64,000 nucleotides of DNA from Salinivibrio kushneri. Its GTDB lineage: Bacteria > Pseudomonadota > Gammaproteobacteria > Enterobacterales > Vibrionaceae. A model generated the notes under the pieces. The model made no database searches. It was not told where the DNA came from and was given only the letters and a program-made list of their open reading frames with translations. A program made the translations under genes and the position numbers. Positions 1 through 8,460 of this stretch are shown piece by piece (position 1 is the first letter of the stretch; each line of letters starts with the position of its first letter). The stretch is from NCBI RefSeq assembly GCF_005280275.1, contig NZ_CP040022.1:62001-126000 (forward strand). The letters run 5' to 3'.

Positions 1-173
1 CTGTGACCAATGCGATCTCTGGCATCATCATCGTTGGGGCGTTATTGCAAGTAGGACAAGGCATTGGCTTTGTAACCTTCCTTGCTTTCATTGCCGTGTT
101 GATCGCCAGCATCAATATATTTGGCGGCTTTACTGTTACAAAGCGCATGCTTGAAATGTTCCGTAAAGGGTAA
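1..173 (+). CDS. pntA: NAD(P) transhydrogenase alpha subunit, C-terminal end (partial)
   Basis: Only the last 56 codons are present, read from base 3 to a TAA at 171-173. The peptide is two hydrophobic helices separated by a short loop and ends in a basic tail ([10 protein letters not shown]), as expected for the membrane-anchoring end of PntA. PntA carries the NAD(H)-binding domain of the proton-translocating transhydrogenase, which makes NADPH from NADH at the expense of the proton gradient. The stop codon lies 9 bases before the pntB start with an AAGGAG ribosome site between them, so the two are co-transcribed. The 5' end lies outside the window. Confidence 0.93.
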   Translation, partial: VTNAISGIIIVGALLQVGQGIGFVTFLAFIAVLIASINIFGGFTVTKRMLEMFRKG

Positions 174-182
174 GGAGAAAGA

Positions 183-1559
183 ATGTCTGAAGGATTGGTA
201 CAAGCGGCGTATATTGTCGCTGCGCTTTGTTTTATTCTCAGTTTGGCTGGGCTCTCAAAGCAAGAGTCAGCACGCGCGGGTAACTATTACGGGATTACCG
301 GGATGGCGATCGCACTGGTTGCCACCATCTGGGGGCCGGAAGTGCAAGGTGTGGGCTGGATTATTCTGGCCATGGTCATTGGTGGCGCGATCGGTATTTA
401 TTACGCCAAGCGCGTAGAAATGACGGAAATGCCGGAGCTAGTGGCGATGCTACACAGCTTCGTGGGTCTGGCTGCGGTATTGGTGGGCTTTAATACCTAC
501 ATCGATCACCCGCCGCTGACGGGCGCGATGCTTAACATCCACTTGGTTGAGATTTTCCTCGGTGTCTTTATCGGTGCAATTACTTTCACCGGCTCGATTG
601 TCGCCTTTGGTAAACTTCGTGGCGTGATTTCCTCCAAGGCGCTGATGTTGCCACATCGCCACAAGCTTAACTTGGCCGCTGTGGTTGTGTCGTTCTTGTT
701 GCTAATCAGCTTTGTCAACGCTGAAGGCTCAACAGCGGCACTGCTGATTGTGACCGTCATTGCGCTAGCATTTGGTTATCACTTGGTGGCTTCGATCGGT
801 GGCGCAGACATGCCCGTGGTGGTGTCGATGCTCAATTCCTACTCAGGATGGGCAGCGGCGGCGGCTGGCTTTATGCTGGCAAATGATCTCTTGATTGTGA
901 CAGGCGCGCTAGTGGGCTCATCGGGGGCGATTCTGTCTTACATCATGTGTAAAGCGATGAACCGTTCTTTCATTAGTGTCATCGCCGGTGGCTTTGGCTC
1001 TGATGGCGCTGCGTCTTCGGGTGATGACGAAGTTGGCGAGTATCGAGAAAGTACAGCCGAAGAAGTCGCCGAAATGCTGAAAGAGTCAAACAGCGTGGTC
1101 ATCGCCCCAGGTTATGGCATGGCAGTCGCGCAAGCCCAATATCCTGTTTACGAGGTGACAGAAAAACTCCGTAGTATGGGCGTCGAGGTGCGCTTTGCCA
1201 TTCACCCTGTTGCGGGTCGTTTGCCCGGTCACATGAACGTATTGTTGGCTGAGGCCAAAGTGCCGTATGACATCGTGTTGGAAATGGATGAAATCAATGA
1301 TGATTTCCCTGACACAGATACCGTTTTGGTCATTGGTGCCAACGATACGGTGAACCCTGCGGCGACGGACGACCCATCGAGTCCTATCGCTGGCATGCCG
1401 GTCCTTGAGGTTTGGAACGCCAAAAATGTGGTGGTATTTAAGCGCTCAATGAACACAGGTTATGCTGGGGTGCAAAACCCGCTGTTCTTTAAAGACAATA
1501 GCAGCATGTTGTTCGGTGACGCGAAACAAAGTGTAGAAGCGATTTTTAAAGCGCTATAA
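183..1559 (+). CDS. pntB: NAD(P) transhydrogenase beta subunit
   Basis: 458 residues, the usual PntB length. About eight hydrophobic helices fill residues 1-260. They form the proton channel together with PntA. An acidic linker (around [10 protein letters not shown]) leads to the NADP(H)-binding Rossmann domain III, marked by [14 protein letters not shown] near residue 310 and the family motifs [18 protein letters not shown] and [10 protein letters not shown]. The ATG follows AAGGAGAAAGA at ideal spacing. PntAB supplies NADPH for biosynthesis and redox defence. The gene ends the pnt operon and is followed by a strong terminator at 1586-1618. Confidence 0.97.
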   Translation: MSEGLVQAAYIVAALCFILSLAGLSKQESARAGNYYGITGMAIALVATIWGPEVQGVGWIILAMVIGGAIGIYYAKRVEMTEMPELVAMLHSFVGLAAVLVGFNTYIDHPPLTGAMLNIHLVEIFLGVFIGAITFTGSIVAFGKLRGVISSKALMLPHRHKLNLAAVVVSFLLLISFVNAEGSTAALLIVTVIALAFGYHLVASIGGADMPVVVSMLNSYSGWAAAAAGFMLANDLLIVTGALVGSSGAILSYIMCKAMNRSFISVIAGGFGSDGAASSGDDEVGEYRESTAEEVAEMLKESNSVVIAPGYGMAVAQAQYPVYEVTEKLRSMGVEVRFAIHPVAGRLPGHMNVLLAEAKVPYDIVLEMDEINDDFPDTDTVLVIGANDTVNPAATDDPSSPIAGMPVLEVWNAKNVVVFKRSMNTGYAGVQNPLFFKDNSSMLFGDAKQSVEAIFKAL

Positions 1560-1585
1560 TTAGCCTTAATGCTTGATACGCTGTC

Positions 1586-1618
1586 AAAAAGAGCCAGTTC
1601 CGACTGGCTCTTTTTTTT
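1586..1618 (+). terminator. Rho-independent terminator of pntAB
   Basis: A perfect 8-bp stem (GAGCCAGT at 1591-1598 with ACTGGCTC at 1603-1610) closes a TCCG tetraloop and is followed by eight T residues. It lies 26 bases after the pntB stop and separates the pnt operon from the vxr genes. Confidence 0.92.
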
Positions 1619-1699
1619 GGCGTGTCTTGACTAAGCGAGGAATGATGGAACTTACACGGTACTGACATTTTGATAAAAATTGATGATAAGCTTGCGATC

Positions 1700-3139
1700 A
1701 TGCGAATTCTGCTGCTACTCACTCTCACATTGGCTGGCTGGCCAACCTTGGCCGCGAGCACGTTCTCAGAGCAGATGACTGCCTTTCGTGCGCAGTTATT
1801 ACTTGCCGATCCTGTCGCTCGCTACAACTTGATCGGCATTAACCGTGCTTTCCCCCGTGTGTTGCTCAGCCCAAAGAGTTTGCTGCCGCAGAGTGCTCAA
1901 TACCCGTTAAAAGACATTCGCCGCCTATATCAAGCCGCACAAAAATGCCAAGGGCCGTGGCCTGTTAATCCGCAAGTGACCGAACCGTTGGTATTCACGC
2001 GAGCGATGTGTAATCACACCCAGCTTCCTGTGGCGTGGTTCTCGCGGTCTGGCTTTATTCATCCCGGTGGGGGGAGTTACGCGGCAAAATATGCCGAGCA
2101 GTTTCCCGAGCGGCGTAGCGAATTAATGCGCTTCTTTCATATTCAAGAGCGACCTCAAGCAGAACCCGATAGCTTGTTGGGGCGATTGCAGCGGATGGAG
2201 TCTCATGCCGTTGATGCCTTAAATAGCGGCGCTAAATCGTTAATCAGTCAGGATGAGATGTGGGTGCGCGTTGGCAGTTATTATCATTTATACCAAGCCT
2301 CGCAATGGCAGCCATTGCTGGCCGAGTTTGATTTAAGGATCACCCCTCGAGGAGAGCAAGATTTCTGTTTGGCGCGGGTGGGCAACATTTGTTGGAACGA
2401 AGAAAAAGCGCCCAGTTATTGGCCCTACTTGGTTGGAACATTAATCGTTATCAACCTCGTGGCACTGGGCGGTTGGGCGTTTAACCGCTGGACAGTGCAG
2501 CGCCGGTTGATGCAAGAGCGTATGCTGGTGTTGCAAATCCTCACTCATGAGCTTCGTACCCCGATTGCGAGCCTATCCATGACAGTGGAGGGTTTTCGGC
2601 GCAAATTTGACAGTCTACCCGATGATTTTTATGAGGAGTTCCGCCGGCTTTGCGAGGATTCGCGACGTCTAAAACAATTGGCGGAGGCAAGTAAAGATTA
2701 TTTACAATCCAACCAGAAGCCTCTCAGTAAAGAGACAATTCCGTCTGTTGAAGAGTGGTTGGGTTATATTTGCGACGAACACCAAGTTACGTTACACGTA
2801 AGCCAAGATGGGGCGGTGCGAGCGAATGTTTATTGGTTAACAACATCATTGAACAATTTGATTGCTAATGCGGTCAAATATGGCGTAGCACCTGTCGATG
2901 TTCATGCTCACGTGTCTGAGGATCGTTTTACGATCGCGATACGCGATCAAGGGGAACTGACGGCCAAGGACTGGAAACATATACGTAAACCGTTTGTCAG
3001 CCAAAGTGGACTTGGACTGGGGCTGACGATTGTAGAATCCATGATTGAGCGAATGGGGGGGAAGTTAATTTTATCTGGCCCACCCACCACATTTACTTTG
3101 GAGATTCATTGTGACGCAAGCGACGTTACTTCTGGTTGA
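1700..3139 (+). CDS. vxrA: VxrA-like sensor histidine kinase (DUF3404 sensor)
   Basis: Signal-like N-terminus (MRILLLLTLTLAGWPTLAA), a periplasmic domain of about 220 residues resembling DUF3404 with paired cysteines, one membrane helix near residues 241-262, then HisKA (phospho-acceptor His in LTHELRTP, about residue 283), an N box (NLIANAVKYG) and a short G2 box (GLGLGL). I chose the ATG at 1700 because it opens directly into the signal sequence. An in-frame TTG at 1670 would add ten charged residues. VxrA/VxrB (also WigK/WigR) controls cell-wall homeostasis, type VI secretion and biofilm genes in Vibrio. The vxrB start lies inside this gene, so the pair is translationally coupled. Confidence 0.85.
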   Translation: MRILLLLTLTLAGWPTLAASTFSEQMTAFRAQLLLADPVARYNLIGINRAFPRVLLSPKSLLPQSAQYPLKDIRRLYQAAQKCQGPWPVNPQVTEPLVFTRAMCNHTQLPVAWFSRSGFIHPGGGSYAAKYAEQFPERRSELMRFFHIQERPQAEPDSLLGRLQRMESHAVDALNSGAKSLISQDEMWVRVGSYYHLYQASQWQPLLAEFDLRITPRGEQDFCLARVGNICWNEEKAPSYWPYLVGTLIVINLVALGGWAFNRWTVQRRLMQERMLVLQILTHELRTPIASLSMTVEGFRRKFDSLPDDFYEEFRRLCEDSRRLKQLAEASKDYLQSNQKPLSKETIPSVEEWLGYICDEHQVTLHVSQDGAVRANVYWLTTSLNNLIANAVKYGVAPVDVHAHVSEDRFTIAIRDQGELTAKDWKHIRKPFVSQSGLGLGLTIVESMIERMGGKLILSGPPTTFTLEIHCDASDVTSG

Positions 3140-3776
3140 AGATGATGCCAACCTGGCGGACGGGTTACTGGCAAGCTTGGAACAAGCAGGCTACCGCTGC
3201 TTATATGCAGAGAACGCGACAAAAGTGGCCGAATTATGGCGCGATGCCGATCTCGTGATCCTCGATCGCCAATTGCCAGAAGGGGATTCAATTGAGTGGC
3301 TAGCGGATTGGAATAAGCTTAAAACTATTCCTGTGATTTTACTGACAGCCATGGTCTCGGTGCGCGATCGTGTTGGCGGGTTGGATTCGGGAGCCACTGA
3401 TTATATCACCAAACCTTTTGCCGAAGCAGAGCTGCTCGCGCGTGTGCGTGTGCACCTTCGTCATCCCGTGGGGGAGGTAGAAGTCTCAAGCAATGACATC
3501 GTTATCAATGATGTGCGTATCGATACCGCGAGTCGAGCCGTTTTTTGTGGTGACGAAGAGATGACCTTGACGCGCACTGAGTTCGATCTTTTGCACTTTC
3601 TGGCTAAAAATGCCGGACGCGTATTCACGCGTGATGAACTATTGGATCAAGTGTGGGGCTATAACCATTACCCGACGACTCGTACCGTCGATACACACAT
3701 ATTACAGCTGCGCCAGAAGCTACCTTCGGTCAATATCGAAACCTTACGTGGCGTTGGCTACCGTATGAAAGCATGA
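3111..3776 (+). CDS. vxrB: VxrB-like OmpR-family response regulator
   Basis: 221 residues: an N-terminal receiver with acidic pocket E10-D11-D12, phospho-acceptor D52 (VILDRQLPEGD), T79 and K101 (YITKPF), then an OmpR/PhoB winged-helix DNA-binding domain (residues about 125-220, with the recognition region FTRDELLDQVWG...RTVDTHI). It starts at a GTG that overlaps the end of vxrA by 29 bases and itself overlaps the next gene by 4 bases. It is the cognate regulator of the kinase encoded just upstream. In V. cholerae VxrB activates cell-wall synthesis and T6SS genes. The targets in this organism are not visible from the window. Confidence 0.88.
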   Translation: MTQATLLLVEDDANLADGLLASLEQAGYRCLYAENATKVAELWRDADLVILDRQLPEGDSIEWLADWNKLKTIPVILLTAMVSVRDRVGGLDSGATDYITKPFAEAELLARVRVHLRHPVGEVEVSSNDIVINDVRIDTASRAVFCGDEEMTLTRTEFDLLHFLAKNAGRVFTRDELLDQVWGYNHYPTTRTVDTHILQLRQKLPSVNIETLRGVGYRMKA

Positions 3777-4678
3777 TGAAAAAGTGCGCTCTCTTTGGTC
3801 TATTCGCAACAACACTGGGTGCTGGTGGCACGCAGGCAGCATGGTTTGACGGCAATGATGCATTAACCAGTGCCCATCAGCGCCTGTTAGAGGGAAAAAC
3901 CGCGGCGAGTGTCGAATCGATGATTGAGGCGTGGCAACAGCCTAGCCTTTCAGCGTCGCGTCAGAATCACCTGGCTAAGCTATTGGCACTGGCCATTACC
4001 GAAGATTGTGGTCGCAGCTTGAGCCGTCAGACATTGCCAGATTGGTTAAGCAACGTCTCCATTCGTCGAGAAACGGTGCAGACCACCAGTCGCGTTTACT
4101 ATCGCGTCCAAGTCGCGGGAGAGTCGCAGCTTGGCGTTGACGCCTTTACGATGAAAAAATGGCCCGACGAAACCGTCATCAGTGACGATTTATCGGCAGA
4201 GCAGCAACACCGCTGGCGCCTTGTGAAAGATGGGCTATCAGAGCCAGTTTCTGAAGGGCTCTATCAGTTAACCGCTCAGTCAGTGGCTGGAGAGACATGG
4301 TCTAGCTGGTTATTGTTAACACAGCCTCAGCCGCGTCAAACGCTAAGTTGGAAAGACACCCGCAGCTGGCACATTGCGCCTTTTGATGATTTTAACTCAA
4401 CCTGTCAGCGTCCTTTCTTGACGCTGAATCTTTATCCGCAAAACCAAACTGACGGTGCACCGATTTGGTCGGCAGAGAAGCACAAACGACTGCCGACTCA
4501 GTTACCTATGCTGGATGTCCCCAATGGCCAGTATTGGTTCAGTGTTGCCTTGATTGAGCGGCGCTGGCAGGGCGCGCTGTCAATTGAAGAAGTGCAACGC
4601 ATCGGGCGTGCGGTTGATTTGCCGGACTTGGAGCCAGGGGCCCTTGAGGCGATTGCGCCTGAGACTGATAATCCGTAA
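3773..4678 (+). CDS. vxrC: VxrC-like DUF2861 exported protein
   Basis: 301 residues with a short signal peptide (hydrophobic residues 4-16 ending around GGTQAAW) and no membrane helix after it, so a periplasmic protein is expected. The sequence fits the DUF2861 family found immediately downstream of vxrB in vibrios. The start is ATGATG overlapping the vxrB stop, which is strong translational coupling. Its molecular function is not known. Membership of the operon suggests an accessory role in cell-envelope sensing or repair. Two cysteines (in EDCGRS and NSTCQRP) could form a disulfide. The symbol is by synteny. Confidence 0.72.
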   Translation: MMKKCALFGLFATTLGAGGTQAAWFDGNDALTSAHQRLLEGKTAASVESMIEAWQQPSLSASRQNHLAKLLALAITEDCGRSLSRQTLPDWLSNVSIRRETVQTTSRVYYRVQVAGESQLGVDAFTMKKWPDETVISDDLSAEQQHRWRLVKDGLSEPVSEGLYQLTAQSVAGETWSSWLLLTQPQPRQTLSWKDTRSWHIAPFDDFNSTCQRPFLTLNLYPQNQTDGAPIWSAEKHKRLPTQLPMLDVPNGQYWFSVALIERRWQGALSIEEVQRIGRAVDLPDLEPGALEAIAPETDNP

Positions 4679-4801
4679 AGCGACGTTTAGGCGTGTGGGA
4701 TTTTGATAAAGCTCACAGGTTTGAGTGAGGGCTCTCCACCCATTCGTTTTTGCCTCTATCCTTGCTGTTAGTTGCGAAACAAACAATATAGAGGCTGCTC
4801 A

Positions 4802-5932
4802 ATGACTTTTAAAACAAAAGCACTTGTTCTAGCGTTAGCCACGTGCTCTGCCAGTGTGATGGCCGCGACCAATCCAACCGATGCGCGTGGCAATGCCATG
4901 GGCGGAGTGGGTGTGGCATCGGGGGATTATCTCTCTGCTGGCTTTCATAACCCGGCTCTGGCGGCGCTCGATCCAGAGAGCGCGTTTGGTGTTCTCGTAC
5001 CTTATCTCGGCGCTGAGGTGCGTGATCCCGATGAACTCGTCGATGGACTCGATGATGTGGCAGACGCCTTTGATACTAACGATGCCAATCAAATTGAACA
5101 ATCATTACGAGCGGTGCAAGGTGATAAAGCGTATCTGGATGCCGGTTTAGGCGCGGCAGTAGGGATTCCCACAGGCTCTGTCTCTGCCACTCTTTATACA
5201 TCGGGGTTAATTGAAGGCGCGGTGTTACCCGATATCGACACCAGTGACTTTGGCCTCACCTCCAACCCCAATTCAAATGCGACGATCATTGCCGCCGGTA
5301 TTGGTGAATTAGGGGTAGCACTGGCGACCAACCTTGATATTGCCGGCCAGCGCGTCGCGGTGGGTGTGACGCCAAAACTGCAACGGATCACTACTTATAA
5401 TTACGGCGTCGCGGTCGACGATTACGATACGGATGATTGGGATGACAGCCGCTACCGTGAAGAGGACAACACGTTTAACCTTGATCTTGGCGCTGTTTGG
5501 CAATCGGGCCCTTATCGGGTGGGGCTTGCCGGTAAGAATTTGGTTAGCCAAGATGTCGATACTGTGACTAGCGCGAGAACAGGCCACCGTTTTACGTATG
5601 AACTTGAACCACAACTCACACTGGGTTCGGCGTTTGTGTCTGACTTTGTCACCTTGGCGGCAGACTTGGATCTGAACAAGAAGAAAGGTTTCAAAGGTTC
5701 CTTGGATGTGGATGATGACACCCAGTTTTTCCGAGTTGGGGCAGAATTTGATGCCTTTGGCCATGCGCAGTTACGTACTGGTTACCGTGCAGACCTTGAA
5801 GATAATGTCGATAATGCGTTTACGCTCGGCTTAGGCTTATCTCCCTTTGGTGTCGCTAACTTCGATATTGCTGCCAGCATTATCGATAGCAACAGCTATG
5901 GGGGCTCGGCACAGCTGGCGTTTACGTTCTAA
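4802..5932 (+). CDS. Outer-membrane protein of the TraF_2 type (vxr locus)
   Basis: 376 residues from the ATG at 4802, which is preceded by GAGG and opens a clean signal peptide ending at VMAAT. The mature protein begins with a stretch rich in small residues (NPTDARGNAMGGVGVASG...NPA) typical of the FadL-like barrel proteins labelled conjugal transfer protein TraF. Alternating hydrophobic strands run to a C-terminal aromatic residue (QLAFTF), the outer-membrane barrel signature. Despite the family label nothing here suggests conjugation. A gene of this type accompanies vxrABC in vibrios, so an envelope role under Vxr control is likely. It lies 123 bases after vxrC and may have its own promoter. 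Confidence 0.7.
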   Translation: MTFKTKALVLALATCSASVMAATNPTDARGNAMGGVGVASGDYLSAGFHNPALAALDPESAFGVLVPYLGAEVRDPDELVDGLDDVADAFDTNDANQIEQSLRAVQGDKAYLDAGLGAAVGIPTGSVSATLYTSGLIEGAVLPDIDTSDFGLTSNPNSNATIIAAGIGELGVALATNLDIAGQRVAVGVTPKLQRITTYNYGVAVDDYDTDDWDDSRYREEDNTFNLDLGAVWQSGPYRVGLAGKNLVSQDVDTVTSARTGHRFTYELEPQLTLGSAFVSDFVTLAADLDLNKKKGFKGSLDVDDDTQFFRVGAEFDAFGHAQLRTGYRADLEDNVDNAFTLGLGLSPFGVANFDIAASIIDSNSYGGSAQLAFTF

Positions 5933-5955
5933 CGCTGCATTTGGGATGACAAATG

Positions 5956-5988
5956 AAAAGGCAGGCCCTAAAATGGCCTGCCTTTTTT
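5956..5988 (+). terminator. Rho-independent terminator of the vxr locus
   Basis: A 12-bp perfect stem (AAAAGGCAGGCC at 5956-5967 with GGCCTGCCTTTT at 5975-5986) around a 7-base loop, continued by T residues. It starts 24 bases after the TraF-like gene. Confidence 0.9.
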
Positions 5989-6020
5989 GATCACGATGTA
6001 CTACCAAGAGAGCCCCACCT

Positions 6021-6179
6021 ATGTTTGATGGCGTCACGTTAAACCATGAACAACAGCAAGAAGCGGCAGAGCGCATTCATGCGCTGATGGCAGAAGGGAT
6101 GAGCAGTGGCGAAGCGATTATGCAGGTTGCCAATGAAATACGTTCGCAAGCCGCTCAAGCCTCTTCGTCTGAAGAGTGA
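6021..6179 (+). CDS. yoaH: YoaH family (UPF0181) small protein
   Basis: 52 residues, beginning [20 protein letters not shown] and ending in a serine/glutamate-rich tail. The central segment ([20 protein letters not shown]...IR) is the conserved core of the UPF0181/YoaH family: a short amphipathic helix, a Gly-Met-Ser turn and a second helix. The family is common in gamma-proteobacteria and has no established function. The ATG is preceded by AAGAGAG. It lies just after the terminator at 5956-5988, so it is probably transcribed from its own promoter or by readthrough. Confidence 0.85.
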   Translation: MFDGVTLNHEQQQEAAERIHALMAEGMSSGEAIMQVANEIRSQAAQASSSEE

Positions 6180-6264
6180 GACAAGTTACAAACAAATCGT
6201 CTTTTTATTTACAATTCCACCAATCCCTGATTTATTTAAAGGAGAGCAGTAAAAGGAGTGTCGG

Positions 6265-6819
6265 ATGAGCAATCGGCTTGAAAAGGCGCGCGAGTGGGCA
6301 AGGGTGCGGCACGCACTGCAACGCTATGGAGCCCAGCCTTATCGTTGTCACCTTGATCATGTTGAACGTATTGCCGCGCCCTTTGGGGAGCAAGCACGCA
6401 TTGTGGCGCAATTGCATGACATTCTGGAAGATACCGCCACACGTGTTGACGAAATCTCAGCACTTTTCGGCCCAACCGTTGCTAGAGCTGTGATGCTGGT
6501 GACGGATCCCCGACGGCCCAGTCGGGAAGAGAGAAAGCGCGCCTTAAACCAACGTTTGATTGCACTCGATCCGAGCGATGAAGCCGCGTGGTTAGCATTA
6601 GTGGTAAAAACGTGTGACCGTTTAGCCAATGTGATTGCCAGTAGTGAGCATAGCCCACCGCGTTTTTTACAATATCAACGTGAGCATGGAGGCTTCCGGG
6701 TCGCCGTATATCGACGAGGGTTATGTGATCACCTTTGGCGTGAGTTAGATGGCCTGATTGATGCCGGCCAACAAGCAGACCGGCACCCAGATCATCAACT
6801 GCACGCATCCATCTCTTGA
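6265..6819 (+). CDS. Small HD-domain hydrolase resembling (p)ppGpp hydrolases (SpoT/MESH1 type)
   Basis: 184 residues, essentially one HD domain. The metal and catalytic residues of the RelA/SpoT hydrolase domain line up: H32 (LDHVERI), H51-D52 and E55-D56 in LHDILEDT, and D118 with N122 in KTCDRLANV. In SpoT and MESH1 the HDxxED motif marks hydrolysis of the 3'-diphosphate of ppGpp. There is no synthetase, TGS or ACT domain, so it would be a stand-alone small alarmone hydrolase. The ATG follows AAAAGGAGTGTCGG. No partner gene is nearby. The substrate could be another nucleotide. Domain call is strong, substrate is inference. Confidence 0.75.
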   Translation: MSNRLEKAREWARVRHALQRYGAQPYRCHLDHVERIAAPFGEQARIVAQLHDILEDTATRVDEISALFGPTVARAVMLVTDPRRPSREERKRALNQRLIALDPSDEAAWLALVVKTCDRLANVIASSEHSPPRFLQYQREHGGFRVAVYRRGLCDHLWRELDGLIDAGQQADRHPDHQLHASIS

Positions 6820-6867
6820 CTCAGGCTAAGCCAGACACGCTTTTCTTTTAACGCCTCAGTTCATCAA

Positions 6868-7707
6868 TCAGTTATCGAGATCATAAATTGTCGGAATCGG
6901 TTGACGTTTGTGCTGTGTGGCTTGGTAAACCTGAATAATCTTCTCTTTAACCGCGTCTTCAACCGGCTTACCCTCAAGAAAATCATCGATTTGCTCATAG
7001 GTCAGCTGCAGCGCTTCTTCATCCGCTTTTTGCGGTGATAAGTCTTCCAAGTCAGCGGTGGGCGTTTTATTTACCAAGACGTCTGGTGCCCCCAATGTGG
7101 CGGCGAGTTGACGCACTTGTCGTTTGCTTAGACCAAAGAGCGGCGCAAGATCACACGCACCATCGCCGAACTTAGTATAGAAGCCCGTGATGTTCTCGGC
7201 AGAATGGTCAGTCCCGATGACGAGCCCTTGTGTTAATCCTGCTATTTCGTATTGCGCCATCATTCTTGCGCGTGCTTTGACATTGCCTTTGGCAAAATCA
7301 ACCCGGCTATCACTGTCGGGGAGTAAGCCTACGGCAGACACGGCATCTAAAACTGATTGGTGATTACCATCGACCCCCGGTTTAACGTTGACCGTGACGG
7401 TTTTGCTCGGCTTGATAAAAGACAGGGCGAGTTGCGCTTCGTCTTCGTCTTTTTGTTCGCCATAGGGCAATCTGACCGCAATGAATTGATAGTGATCCTT
7501 GTTTGCTTCTTGGTTAAGCGCTTCAATCGCTAACTGTGCCAGTCGTCCACATGTCGACGAATCGACACCACCACTGATACCTAACACGAGGCTACGTGTC
7601 CCGGAACGTTGCAACATAGTTTTGATAAAGGCGATGCGACGACGGATCTCCGTTTCTGGGTCGATATTGGATTGGACGCGCATTTCTTCGCGGATCTGGT
7701 GTTCCAT
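6868..7707 (-). CDS. nadE: Ammonia-dependent NAD+ synthetase
   Basis: 279 residues, the normal length of ammonia-dependent NadE and without the glutaminase domain of longer forms. The PP-loop ATP site SGGVDSS is at residues 45-51, with the family segments [20 protein letters not shown] and [10 protein letters not shown]. The enzyme adenylates and then amidates nicotinate adenine dinucleotide to NAD+, the last step of NAD synthesis in the cytosol. The start is preceded by GAGAGGAAC on the minus strand. It is divergent from a NadD-like gene, which supplies the same pathway. Confidence 0.96.
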   Translation of the reverse strand: MEHQIREEMRVQSNIDPETEIRRRIAFIKTMLQRSGTRSLVLGISGGVDSSTCGRLAQLAIEALNQEANKDHYQFIAVRLPYGEQKDEDEAQLALSFIKPSKTVTVNVKPGVDGNHQSVLDAVSAVGLLPDSDSRVDFAKGNVKARARMMAQYEIAGLTQGLVIGTDHSAENITGFYTKFGDGACDLAPLFGLSKRQVRQLAATLGAPDVLVNKTPTADLEDLSPQKADEEALQLTYEQIDDFLEGKPVEDAVKEKIIQVYQATQHKRQPIPTIYDLDN

Positions 7708-7907
7708 CTTATGTTCCTCTCAATCACTCTGGCATACAATGTCAATGAAGACTCTACTGTGAGTTATTGTGCATGATCTCTGTTGGCTTGGGTATAGCGC
7801 AAGTGAATCTCCTCACTCTGATGGCGATAGGTTAGGCTTTTGGTCAAATTCATGGCATCATCTCGCGTAATCCCTAAACGCGAACATGACTTGGCAAAGA
7901 GCGTATA

Positions 7908-8426
7908 ATGACAGAGCAAATAGCCGTATTTGGCAGCGCATTCAATCCACCCACTCAAGGTCACGCGTCTGTTCTGGCGCAATTGTGTCATTTTGACAAG
8001 GTGCTGCTCGTGCCGAGTTATAGACATGCATGGGGAAAAATGATGGCACCTTACGAGACACGATGCGGGTGGGTACAGGCATTGATTCATGATTTGTGCT
8101 TACCGAATCTACACTTGTGTCAGCGAGAGGCATCGTTAGGGCGAGAAGGTGACGCTGTCACAACACACATGCTGCTTTCCGCGTTACAGCACGATTATCC
8201 TGACGCGGCACTCACGTTCGTTGTGGGCCCTGATAACTTACTCAAATTTGACCAATTTGCCGATAGTGCGCAAATACTCTCGCGCTGGTCAGTATTGGGG
8301 ATGCCTGAGAAGGTGGTGGTGCGCAGTACACATATTCGTGAACGACTCGCACAAGGCTTACCGGTAGATGATCTCACCACCCCGACAATCGCAGCACAGC
8401 TGAGCGAAGCCGTATTTTGTCGCTAG
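7908..8426 (+). CDS. NadD-like nicotinate-nucleotide adenylyltransferase family protein
   Basis: 172 residues with the nucleotidyltransferase signature GSAFNPPTQGH near the N-terminus (T/HxGH type), followed by conserved SYRHAWGKMMAPYETR and VVGPDNLLKFDQF segments, and a C-terminal STHIRERLAQG resembling the ISST/R-x-R motif of NadD. NadD transfers AMP from ATP to nicotinate mononucleotide. The protein is shorter than housekeeping NadD (about 210 residues), so it is probably a paralogue. It is divergent from nadE across 200 bases. A specific NAD-related substrate is inferred from the motifs and context. Confidence 0.75.
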   Translation: MTEQIAVFGSAFNPPTQGHASVLAQLCHFDKVLLVPSYRHAWGKMMAPYETRCGWVQALIHDLCLPNLHLCQREASLGREGDAVTTHMLLSALQHDYPDAALTFVVGPDNLLKFDQFADSAQILSRWSVLGMPEKVVVRSTHIRERLAQGLPVDDLTTPTIAAQLSEAVFCR

Positions 8427-8460
8427 CGGCCTATCGGCGCGTTTTTAACAGTGCTTGCGT

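Noticed and set aside
5309-5764. Minus-strand frame of 151 codons opposite the TraF-like gene
   Set aside because: Antisense to a well supported outer-membrane gene; no start signal or family resemblance.
7764-7853. A minus-strand frame (MNLTKSLTYRHQSEEIHLRY...) of 29 codons between nadE and the nadD-like gene
   Set aside because: It looks protein-like but has a poor ribosome site, lies where the nadE promoter must be, and matches nothing I recognise.
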